Shown here: piece after piece, positions 41,319-48,504 of the stretch
How positions within the stretch are numbered: position 1 is the first letter of the stretch
How the letters are laid out: the number at the start of each line of letters is the position of its first letter
Assembly (NCBI GenBank): GCA_964465155.1
Contig: CAYXIH010000002.1
Coordinates: forward strand, 76,982-140,981
Length of the DNA stretch: 64,000 nt
Direction of reading: 5' to 3'
From: Spiro-02 sp964465155
GTDB taxonomy: Bacteria > Spirochaetota > Spirochaetia > Sphaerochaetales > Sphaerochaetaceae
The notes under the pieces: model-generated
Database searches by the model: none
What the model was told of the DNA's origin: nothing
The model's input: only the letters and a program-made list of their open reading frames with translations
Made by a program: the position numbers and the translations under genes

Positions 41319-42590
41319 ATGTCAAGACGCGTAATGGTAGGGTTCCTGACCGTCACCGCAACAGTGGCGATAGCATGCTTCGTATGGATTGGTCTTGCAG
41401 GGTACACGGACATCCCCTCCGACTATATAGCCCAGGCCCGGCAACGGCAGGATCTTCCCCTGCTGGAGATCACCGAGCCACAGCGCAAGGCAGTCCCACA
41501 GCTTGTGATCTCCGAAGAGCAGACACAGCAGCTGGTCAAGGAGCTGACTCCGGTCCTCACCGAGCAACTGGCACCTGTCATTGCAGCACAGATCAAGGAT
41601 GAGGTGAAGCCCGACCAGCAGCAGCTTGCCAAGGAGATGGCTCCCGTCCTCACCCAGCAGCTTGCCCCGGTCGTTGCATCTCAGATCAAGGATGAGGTGA
41701 AGCCCGATGAGCAGCAGCTTGTTGCTTCCCTGAAGCCCCAGCTGGAGCAGGCGATCACGGCAACAGTCCTTGCCCAGGTCCCCGACACCGTCACCAAATC
41801 ACTTGATACAACCGCCTACGCCGACCTGCAGGCCAAGCTGGAAGCCCAGCTTCCCTCGTTGGTGGCGGCTCAGACCGAAGCGGCCATGTTCGACCAGCTT
41901 CAGTCAAAGCTCGATGCAGCACTTCCTGGCATGATGACACAGACAATGACCGACCAGCTGGTAGCTGCGTTGGAGCCGAAGCTGGTGGAGCGTGCAAAGA
42001 CCTATATCCCGCAGTTGGAGGCACAGCTCCTTGCCGACTTGCAGCCCAAGATTGTCCAGCAGGCTACAACCTACCTGCCTCAGCTGATGGCCGCATTGCA
42101 GCCACAGCTTGAGGAGCTTGCCAAGAGCTACTACCCGACGCTTGTGGCCGACCTCACTGCAAAGTCGCAGTCCTATATCCCACAGTTGGTGGACTCCCTG
42201 ATTCCGCAGATTGTCCCCAAGGTAGTGGCTGACATCCAGGCGAACCTTCCCACCTATGCTCCGACGCTCCAGAGTGAACTTGGATACTTGACCAGCGATT
42301 CTGCGACTGCCATGTATGCAGCGTACAAGGACCAGATCGTCAAGGACCTGGTCCCTGCGATCGTCCCGCTGGTGCTCGACCAGTTGGAGGGGACGGTGAC
42401 CAAGGCAGTGGAGCAGGAGATGGCTACAGCCCCAGCACCGGTGGTCCCTGCCGCACCCAAGTGGTCGGTTCCTACCGTGCAGGAGAGTGGGCCGGTGGTC
42501 TACATGGATCCCACTCAGTACGCACAGGAGCGTGACAGGATCAGGAGCGAGCAGATCAACCAGATCCTGGGCAACCTGCAGAACAACTGA
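41319..42590 (+). CDS. Membrane-anchored helical-repeat protein of unknown function
   Basis: A 423-residue protein, 5 bp after coaE, with a GAAGG site. One membrane helix (about residues 6-28) leads to a long extracytoplasmic region made of amphipathic helical repeats. Two kinds are visible: near-identical units with Gln-Ile-Lys-Asp-Glu-Val-Lys-Pro-Asp followed by Ala-Pro-Val-Leu-Thr-Gln-Gln-Leu (about 75-130), and degenerate units with Tyr-Ile/Leu-Pro-Gln-Leu and Leu-x-Pro-Lys/Gln-Leu (about 190-330). A Pro/Ala-rich linker precedes a charged C-terminal helix with Arg-Ile-Arg-Ser-Glu-Gln-Ile-Asn-Gln. I do not recognise a family. Confidence 0.75.
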   Translation: MSRRVMVGFLTVTATVAIACFVWIGLAGYTDIPSDYIAQARQRQDLPLLEITEPQRKAVPQLVISEEQTQQLVKELTPVLTEQLAPVIAAQIKDEVKPDQQQLAKEMAPVLTQQLAPVVASQIKDEVKPDEQQLVASLKPQLEQAITATVLAQVPDTVTKSLDTTAYADLQAKLEAQLPSLVAAQTEAAMFDQLQSKLDAALPGMMTQTMTDQLVAALEPKLVERAKTYIPQLEAQLLADLQPKIVQQATTYLPQLMAALQPQLEELAKSYYPTLVADLTAKSQSYIPQLVDSLIPQIVPKVVADIQANLPTYAPTLQSELGYLTSDSATAMYAAYKDQIVKDLVPAIVPLVLDQLEGTVTKAVEQEMATAPAPVVPAAPKWSVPTVQESGPVVYMDPTQYAQERDRIRSEQINQILGNLQNN

Positions 42591-42613
42591 CAACACATCA
42601 ACACAGACATCAA

Positions 42614-42649
42614 CAACAGGCTGTCGCATCACAAAGCGGCAGCCTGTTG
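42614..42649 (+). terminator. Rho-independent hairpin after the repeat protein
   Basis: CAACAGGCTG (42614-42623) and CAGCCTGTTG (42640-42649) are perfect 10-bp arms with a 16-nt loop that can pair further. It probably ends the transcript that starts before 36698. Confidence 0.8.
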
Positions 42650-42769
42650 TATTTCCAATGATTGTGCAGATACCCACACAGGAGGCCCCCTGAAGGTTAA
42701 GAGGTCCTTGGTCCGCTCTACAAGAATCTTGTAGTCCAGTTCCTTGGCAACGTCATCCTCTCGTTCCAT
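42629..42769 (-). pseudogene. Possible gene fragment in the intergenic region
   Basis: The minus strand reads open for 46 residues from ATG 42769, beginning Met-Glu-Arg-Glu-Asp-Asp-Val-Ala-Lys-Glu-Leu-Asp-Tyr-Lys-Ile-Leu and then Glu-Arg-Thr-Lys-Asp-Leu-Leu-Thr-Phe. The composition is protein-like, but there is no ribosome-binding site and the end runs into the terminator hairpin. It includes a small palindrome (42718-42734). It may be a relic of an unrecognised gene; the 297-base gap contains nothing else but two terminators. Confidence 0.25.
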
Positions 42770-42831
42770 CACTAGTAAAGGCTACAGGAAGCCACGGGCA
42801 ATTGAAGAAACCCTGTTTCCACTCATAAAAA

Positions 42832-42865
42832 ATCCCCTCGCAGGTGTCTCCAACTGTGAGGGGAT
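42832..42865 (-). terminator. Rho-independent terminator of the MFS gene
   Basis: ATCCCCTC (42832-42839) and GAGGGGAT (42858-42865), with inner CAG/CTG pairing, and a run of six T on the minus-strand side. Confidence 0.85.
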
Positions 42866-42887
42866 GGTACCAATGCCTGGCTATACG

Positions 42888-44213
42888 TCAGGCATTTGCT
42901 CCGGTGAGCGGAAGGGGATCCTGGTCCGGTTCACCACGGTTGACCTTGGACATCAGCAGGAATGCGATGAGCATGCTCGCCGCGACGAAGATGAACAGGC
43001 CGGTATAGTTGAACTTGTCGATGATCGCACCGGTAATCGGTGGGGAGATGATCGAGGCAAGCTGTGAGAAGAAGTAGTACAAGCCGGTGTAGATGCCCAT
43101 TGTGGAATAGTCCGCCATCTGCCAGAGCATCGGGAAGCTGTTGGTGACGACCGACACCCAGAAGATGCCGAAGCAGAACAGCAATGCCCAGAAGATGATC
43201 TGACGGGCGAAGACAGCCAAGGATGCAGTCATTGGCCCCAGGACGGATATGATCAGCATGATGGCCACGATGCATATCAGCGATATGCGGATGGTCTTCT
43301 TCCTGCCATGCTTGTGGGCTACGATGCCCGAGGGGATGGCGAAGATTGCATAGGCGATGCCCACGCATCCGGTAGCCAATGCCGCCGTGCCAGGGCTCGT
43401 CTGCAGCACGGTCATCGAGTACATGCCCAGCCAGGGGAGGGCACCTTGGTAGCCGATGAACCAGAACAACAGGGAGAGGAGGATGAACATGGCGCTCTTG
43501 TTCTTCTCGGTGAAGATGAACTTGATCGACTTGAAGATGGGCTGCTTCTCTTCCTTGTCCAGTGGCTGGTCATACTTGCGCTTGTCTTCCTTGACGAAGA
43601 AGAACAGCAGGATCGTTGCGATGATGACCAGGATGCTGGCGACGGGGAAGGCGAGGATCTCATTGGTTTTTCCCAGGCCAGGGAGGTCGAGGTAGATGTT
43701 CATCAGCTGTGCGAGTCCGACGGTGCCCACAATCGTGGCGATGCCACCCATGGTGTTGATCACGCCATTGGCCTCGGAGCGGAGGTCTCCGGGGATGATG
43801 TCCGGCATCAGTGCTACGACTGGACCGCGTGCAGCCTGCTTGAAGAGGTTGAGGAAGAACAACATGATGATCAGGAACCAGATTGACGTCAGTGCACTGA
43901 ACGGGATGATCCCGAACAAGATAGCCGTCATGGGCAGGCAGACGATGATGAATGGCATTCGCCGGCCGATACGGGTGCGCGTCCGGTCGCTGAGGGCCGA
44001 GAAGATGGGGATCAGGAAGATTGCCAGCACGTTGTCCAGCGTCATAATCGTTCCGATGACCGCCTTGGAGGCAACGAACCTTCCGAGGAATATCGGGACA
44101 TAGTTGTCATACAGTGGGTCCATCAAACCCATGGTGAAGAATCCCAAGCCGATGAGGAAGGTGGTCATGTAATACCCCTTCAACCCTTTCTTTGTCTTTT
44201 GTGCCTCTTGCAT
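42888..44213 (-). CDS. MFS transporter, GPH/SLC45-like
   Basis: A 441-residue, 12-helix carrier. The start at 44213 is chosen for AAGAGG upstream; the frame beyond has no similarity. Asp-Pro-Leu-Tyr-Asp-Asn-Tyr-Val-Pro-Ile-Phe-Leu and the loop Ser-Asp-Arg-Thr-Arg-Thr-Arg-Ile-Gly-Arg-Arg-Met-Pro-Phe match the glycoside-pentoside-hexuronide and sucrose-transporter-like group, which moves sugars with cations. Substrate is not evident and no sugar-metabolism gene is adjacent. It is divergent from the KamA-type gene. Confidence 0.82.
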   Translation of the reverse strand: MQEAQKTKKGLKGYYMTTFLIGLGFFTMGLMDPLYDNYVPIFLGRFVASKAVIGTIMTLDNVLAIFLIPIFSALSDRTRTRIGRRMPFIIVCLPMTAILFGIIPFSALTSIWFLIIMLFFLNLFKQAARGPVVALMPDIIPGDLRSEANGVINTMGGIATIVGTVGLAQLMNIYLDLPGLGKTNEILAFPVASILVIIATILLFFFVKEDKRKYDQPLDKEEKQPIFKSIKFIFTEKNKSAMFILLSLLFWFIGYQGALPWLGMYSMTVLQTSPGTAALATGCVGIAYAIFAIPSGIVAHKHGRKKTIRISLICIVAIMLIISVLGPMTASLAVFARQIIFWALLFCFGIFWVSVVTNSFPMLWQMADYSTMGIYTGLYYFFSQLASIISPPITGAIIDKFNYTGLFIFVAASMLIAFLLMSKVNRGEPDQDPLPLTGANA

Positions 44214-44353
44214 GCCAATACCTCTTTGTGTGGTGAAAGCCTTTGTTGCAAAGGATATCATGAATGTATTCAAAATCCAGCACTTCACCCACAAAAGGGA
44301 TGAAAAAAAGGTGAGTCTGGACGTGCCATATGCTTTGGTGGTACATATGGAGT

Positions 44354-45418
44354 ATGCACCACGATAGTGACCGGCAATTCATCAATACAATCCAGGAGCT
44401 GGAGGAATACCTGCCCCTTACCCCCGAGGAACGGGCCTGGCACAGCCAGGGATTGACCGTTCCCCTGCGCATCAGCAAGTCGTTCCTCTCCCTCATTGAC
44501 CCCAATGATCCAAACGACCCCATACGCAGGCAGGTCGTCCCCACTGCATCGGAGAACATCAGCGGCAACTGCGAGAGCTGCGATCCCCAGCAGGAGACCA
44601 GCCATAGTGCGACCGGTCGCCTCATCCACCGATACAAGAGCCGTGTGGCCTTCCTGGTCACCGACGTATGCCTGATGTATTGCCGCCATTGCTTCCGCCG
44701 GAGGTTCACCGGCAAGCTCCAAGGTCCTGCCACCGATGCCGAGGTATTGGAAGCCGCACAGTATCTTGCTGTGCACCCCGAGGTCCACGAAGTCCTCTTC
44801 ACCGGAGGCGACCTGCTGACGCTGAGCGACGGGCAGCTGGGCAAGATGATTGGCACCTTCCGTTCGCTGAGGCCCGACTTGGTCATCCGGTTGTGCACCC
44901 GTGCCCCTGTGGCGATGCCCCAGCGTGTCACCGATGGTTTGATTGCAATGCTCAAGTCCTACGATACTGCCCCGTTCTACCTGATGATACAGATTAACCA
45001 CCCCCGGGAACTGACGGCGGATGTACGCGCCGCCATTGCACGGTTTGTCGATGCAGGGATTCCTGCTATGAACCAGACGGTGGTCCTCAAGGGTGTCAAT
45101 GACGATGCAGATGTGCTGGAGCAGCTGTGCAACGACTTGGTTGCCAACCGCATCAAGCCCTATTACCTCTTCCAAGGTGACCTGGTGGTGGGCACTGCAC
45201 ACATGCGTGTCCCGTTGAAGCGGACATTGGAGCTGGAGCAGGAACTACGCAGGAGGCTGTCAGGACTGGCCATGCCGGTATTGGCGGTGGACCTGCCCGA
45301 CGGAGGGGGGAAGGTTCCCCTGACCCATAGCTACCTGGTTGCGGAGACGGAACCGGGCAAATGGTTGTTTGAGACAGCTGACGGACAACGGCGGATCTAC
45401 GAAGATCCCAATACATAA
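44354..45418 (+). CDS. epmB: KamA-family radical SAM aminomutase, EpmB-like
   Basis: A 354-residue radical SAM and PLP enzyme. Cys-Leu-Met-Tyr-Cys-Arg-His-Cys binds the 4Fe-4S cluster; Thr-Gly-Gly-Asp follows. The PLP lysine is in Leu-Pro-Asp-Gly-Gly-Gly-Lys-Val-Pro, and an Asp in Gly-Asp-Leu-Val-Val-Gly matches a lysine-binding residue of lysine 2,3-aminomutase. Its position next to EF-P and EpmA argues that it makes (R)-beta-lysine for EF-P (EpmB role) rather than acting in lysine fermentation. GGAG lies only 1 nt before ATG 44354; ATG 44330 is the alternative. Confidence 0.82.
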   Translation: MHHDSDRQFINTIQELEEYLPLTPEERAWHSQGLTVPLRISKSFLSLIDPNDPNDPIRRQVVPTASENISGNCESCDPQQETSHSATGRLIHRYKSRVAFLVTDVCLMYCRHCFRRRFTGKLQGPATDAEVLEAAQYLAVHPEVHEVLFTGGDLLTLSDGQLGKMIGTFRSLRPDLVIRLCTRAPVAMPQRVTDGLIAMLKSYDTAPFYLMIQINHPRELTADVRAAIARFVDAGIPAMNQTVVLKGVNDDADVLEQLCNDLVANRIKPYYLFQGDLVVGTAHMRVPLKRTLELEQELRRRLSGLAMPVLAVDLPDGGGKVPLTHSYLVAETEPGKWLFETADGQRRIYEDPNT

Positions 45419-45423
45419 CAGAA

Positions 45424-45450
45424 AAGACCTGCCCAGGTTGGACAGGTCTT
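45424..45450. terminator. Bidirectional hairpin between epmB-like gene and efp
   Basis: AAGACCTG (45424-45431) and CAGGTCTT (45443-45450) form 8-bp arms with a short loop; a run of four T lies on the minus-strand side. Confidence 0.8.
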
Positions 45451-45470
45451 GATGTGGAATGGAAGGAACG

Positions 45471-46034
45471 TTAGTTGTTGACGCGTTCCAGGTATTCCTT
45501 GGTCTCGGTGTTCACGCGGATTTTCTCACCCTGCTTGATGAAGATGGGAACGCGGACCTTGAGGCCGGTCTCGGTGGTGACATACTTGGTTGCGCCCTGG
45601 ACGGTGTCGCCCTTGACAGCTTCCTCAGCCTCTGCAACGAGGAACACGACCTTGCTGGGGACCTGGATCTCGAGGACCTGGCCGTCCCATACGGTACAGC
45701 GGTAGGTCTCTCCGTCCTTCATGATGTACTGGTAGTCGGGGAAGGAGACCATGGGGACCTCGATCTGGTCGTAGGTGTCGGTATTCATCATGTGGAAGTG
45801 CTCGCCGTCATTGTACATGTACTGGTAGTCGACGTCCTCGACGGTGATGTCCTCCGCGTTGTCCTGTGTCTTCATGGTTTCGCTGAGGCTCTGGCCGGTG
45901 GCCGGGCTCTTGAGCTTGAGACGGACAAACGCCGATCCCTTTCCGGGATTGACGAACTCACGATCGATACATACGAAAGGCTGACCCTTGATCAGCAAGG
46001 CGGTACCTTTCTCAATCTGACCTGCTTTAATCAT
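45471..46034 (-). CDS. efp: Elongation factor P
   Basis: A 187-residue three-domain translation factor that relieves ribosome stalling at polyproline. The modification loop reads Asn-Pro-Gly-Lys-Gly-Ser-Ala-Phe-Val-Arg, with the Lys at the position beta-lysylated in E. coli (Lys34). The start at 46034 follows AGAGG. epmA lies 34 bp upstream on the same strand, so the two are probably cotranscribed. All EF-P domains are present. Confidence 0.96.
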   Translation of the reverse strand: MIKAGQIEKGTALLIKGQPFVCIDREFVNPGKGSAFVRLKLKSPATGQSLSETMKTQDNAEDITVEDVDYQYMYNDGEHFHMMNTDTYDQIEVPMVSFPDYQYIMKDGETYRCTVWDGQVLEIQVPSKVVFLVAEAEEAVKGDTVQGATKYVTTETGLKVRVPIFIKQGEKIRVNTETKEYLERVNN

Positions 46035-46068
46035 TCTATAAACCTCTAATTTATTTGAGTTGACAGTT

Positions 46069-47061
46069 TTATCTGTCGGACATCTTATCAGGAAAGGGAA
46101 AAAGAATCACCCCCCCGATTGATTTTTTTCCAAGTTGGAGCATCAACATTCTATCCATGCCCATCGCGACACCCGAGCACTGGGGGAACGAACCATCGAA
46201 GATATCGGCAAAACAATCATCGACATCGGGGATGACGGTACCCGTTTTCTCCCTGTTTTCCACCAAATGTGCATATTCTTGTTGGTAATATGCACGCACG
46301 GTGCTGCTGTCACGTTGCTCGTCATAGCAGTTGGCCAGCTCGATTCCACCGGCATACAGTTCCCATCTCCTGCGGTAGGGACGGCCTGGGACCTTGGTTG
46401 CCAGGCAGTCGATCTGGGCAGGGTATTGCTGGAGCACCAATGGCTTGTCCTGTGGGAGGTTGGGCTCCACGAACGTCAGGAAGATCCTGTTGAATGTGTC
46501 TTCCCAGCTTTCCGGGTGCTCGGGGACGGAGAGCCCCAGGCGCAAGGCCTGCTCGCGCAGCTTGCGCTGGTCCTGTGCGGCATCGAGGTCGACTCCGGCA
46601 TAGGTCTTGCACGCCTCGTTGACCGTCATGCTCCGAAACGGTGGGAGCACGTGGTCAGGGCAACCTGGCAACGCTGTCTTTGCAAACAGTTCCTCGGTGA
46701 TGGCGATCGAGTCCTGCTCGTCTGCCCCTACGGTATAGTACTCGAGCATGGTGAACTCGGGATTGTGCTGGTGCCCGATCTGCTCGCAATTGCGGAAGCA
46801 GTGGGAGAATTGGTAGATCGAGCCAGAGCCCGCTGCAATGAGGCGCTTCATGTACACCTCAGGGGAGGGGACCAGGTACATCTCCTTGCTCCCCATGAAC
46901 TCATTGATGAACATGGAGGAGAAATTCTCGATCGTCGGCTCGGGAATCAAGTCGGGGGAAAGGGTGGGGGTGTCAACCTCCAGGTATCCGCGGTCATCGA
47001 AGAAACGCCGCATCTGCCCCAGGAGCCTGCTGCGCCCTACCGCTGCATTCAAGTCTATCAT
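46069..47061 (-). CDS. epmA: EF-P--lysine ligase EpmA (GenX/PoxA)
   Basis: A 330-residue homologue of the class II lysyl-tRNA synthetase core without the anticodon-binding domain. Motif 2 (Phe-Arg-Asn-Cys-Glu with Pro-Glu-Phe-Thr-Met-Leu-Glu) and motif 3 (Gly-Val-Ala-Met-Gly-Met-Asp-Arg) are clear. It transfers (R)-beta-lysine to EF-P. The start at 47061 gives the family N-terminus and lies 7 nt after a TATAGT -10 box, so the mRNA is probably leaderless; an in-frame ATG at 47109 would overlap the promoter. Confidence 0.93.
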   Translation of the reverse strand: MIDLNAAVGRSRLLGQMRRFFDDRGYLEVDTPTLSPDLIPEPTIENFSSMFINEFMGSKEMYLVPSPEVYMKRLIAAGSGSIYQFSHCFRNCEQIGHQHNPEFTMLEYYTVGADEQDSIAITEELFAKTALPGCPDHVLPPFRSMTVNEACKTYAGVDLDAAQDQRKLREQALRLGLSVPEHPESWEDTFNRIFLTFVEPNLPQDKPLVLQQYPAQIDCLATKVPGRPYRRRWELYAGGIELANCYDEQRDSSTVRAYYQQEYAHLVENREKTGTVIPDVDDCFADIFDGSFPQCSGVAMGMDRMLMLQLGKKSIGGVILFPFPDKMSDR

Positions 47062-47068
47062 GTGCCGT

Positions 47069-47131
47069 ACTATATCATCAGGAAGGGGACCTCGGCAACT
47101 GTTGCCCATGGCATGTGCAGTTTGCTATAAT
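47069..47131. promoter_or_regulatory. Divergent epmA and mnmE promoters
   Basis: For mnmE (plus strand): TTGCCC (47102-47107), 18 bp, TATAAT (47126-47131), then only 8 nt to ATG 47140. For epmA (minus strand): TTGCCG (47098-47093), 18 bp, TATAGT (47074-47069), then 7 nt to ATG 47061. The -35 boxes are back to back. Neither gene has a Shine-Dalgarno site, so both mRNAs would start at or next to the start codon. Confidence 0.65.
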
Positions 47132-47139
47132 CAGCACCG

Positions 47140-48489
47140 ATGAACACAGACGATACGATATTCGCTCTCGCTACAGCGTGGGCAGAGAGCGCCCTGGCGA
47201 TCATACGCACCAGCGGCACCGACGCTATTGCATTGGCAAGCACCTGCTTCTCCCGCCCCAAGGCACTGCTGCAGGCTGCCAACGGGACGTTGGTGCACGG
47301 CTACCTGCTCGACCCCGCCACGGGGATATCCCTTGATGAGGCGGTTGCCGCGGTATACCACCAGGGACACGGCTATACCGGTGAGAACGCCGTTGAATTC
47401 ACAGTGCATGGGAGTCTCCCGGGGTTGCGGAAGTTGCTGGACATGTTCTCTCGCAATGGGTTTCGCCCAGCCGAAGGGGGTGAGTTCACCCTGCGTGCGT
47501 TCATGCACGGCAAGTTGGACCTGACCCAAGCCGAGGCGGTGCAGGAACTCATCGGTGCACAGAGCGCCGTTGCCCAGTCCCTTGCCCTGCAGCGCCTGGG
47601 CGGTGCCCTTACCCAGCGCATCGAGTCGCTCAAGCAATCGGTGTTGGACATCGTCTCCTTCGTGGAAGTACAGCTTGACTATGCCGAGGATGAGATTGGG
47701 GGCGACACATCGTTCCCCACCGAAAAGCTCATGGAGACCGTCGAAGGCTTGGAAGCCTTGAGCGCCACATGGAACGCTGGCCGTTTGTATGGGCATGGCG
47801 CCAAGGTGGTCCTTGCAGGTGCAACGAACGCAGGCAAGTCCTCGCTGTTCAACCTGCTGCTCAAGGAGGAACGCGCCATCGTCTCCGATGTGCATGGGAC
47901 GACCCGTGACTTCATCGAGGCGTCGGTCGAGCTGGAGGGGGTTCCCATCCGGCTGTTCGACACCGCAGGATTGCGCGATGCCTTGGATACGATAGAGGTG
48001 GAGGGAATCCGCAGGACCGAGGTCTTGCTGGAGGGGGCGGACATCATCTTGCTGCTCGTTGACGGAGCCAGTGGGCAAACCCTCGGTTCCTGCGACCAGA
48101 AGATCCTCCACGACACCCGTACGATGGTCGTGTGGAACAAGGCCGACTTGGGCGGTGCAGTCCCTGCCAACGCGTATGCAGTGAGCAGCCGTACCGGAGA
48201 GGGAGTGTCTGCCTTGGTCCATGCCATGGTAGGGCGCCTTGCCTCTGCCGTACAGGGCTCCTCGGATGAACAGCAGGTGATCATCGAATCCCAGCGCCAG
48301 AGGGACGGGCTGACCCATGCGGCACAGTCGCTGCGCAATGCGCTGCAGCTCTATCAAGATGGAGTTCCATTGGACATCGTGGCAATGGACCTCACCGACG
48401 CACTGCAGTCGCTGGGCGAGTTGACCGGCGAGGTGACGAGCGCGGATGTGCTCAACCGGATCTTCAGCGGATTCTGTGTCGGAAAGTGA
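47140..48489 (+). CDS. mnmE: tRNA modification GTPase MnmE
   Basis: A 449-residue GTPase that, with MnmG, adds a carboxymethylaminomethyl group to U34 of certain tRNAs. Gly-Ala-Thr-Asn-Ala-Gly-Lys-Ser-Ser-Leu is the G1 loop (the usual Pro is Thr), Asp-Thr-Ala-Gly the G3, and Asn-Lys-Ala-Asp the G4. The chain ends in Phe-Cys-Val-Gly-Lys; its Cys is the essential one of the FC(I/V)GK motif. The N-terminal tetrahydrofolate-binding domain is complete. mnmG follows 15 bp later. Confidence 0.96.
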   Translation: MNTDDTIFALATAWAESALAIIRTSGTDAIALASTCFSRPKALLQAANGTLVHGYLLDPATGISLDEAVAAVYHQGHGYTGENAVEFTVHGSLPGLRKLLDMFSRNGFRPAEGGEFTLRAFMHGKLDLTQAEAVQELIGAQSAVAQSLALQRLGGALTQRIESLKQSVLDIVSFVEVQLDYAEDEIGGDTSFPTEKLMETVEGLEALSATWNAGRLYGHGAKVVLAGATNAGKSSLFNLLLKEERAIVSDVHGTTRDFIEASVELEGVPIRLFDTAGLRDALDTIEVEGIRRTEVLLEGADIILLLVDGASGQTLGSCDQKILHDTRTMVVWNKADLGGAVPANAYAVSSRTGEGVSALVHAMVGRLASAVQGSSDEQQVIIESQRQRDGLTHAAQSLRNALQLYQDGVPLDIVAMDLTDALQSLGELTGEVTSADVLNRIFSGFCVGK

Positions 48490-48504
48490 CAAGAAGGAAC
48501 AACA

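Noticed and set aside
41540..41745. CRISPR or tandem DNA repeat
   Set aside because: The repeated DNA encodes repeats of the helical protein and has no spacer structure.
44354..45418. Lysine 2,3-aminomutase of lysine fermentation
   Set aside because: No other lysine-fermentation gene is nearby, and the gene is next to efp and epmA, which favours the EpmB role.
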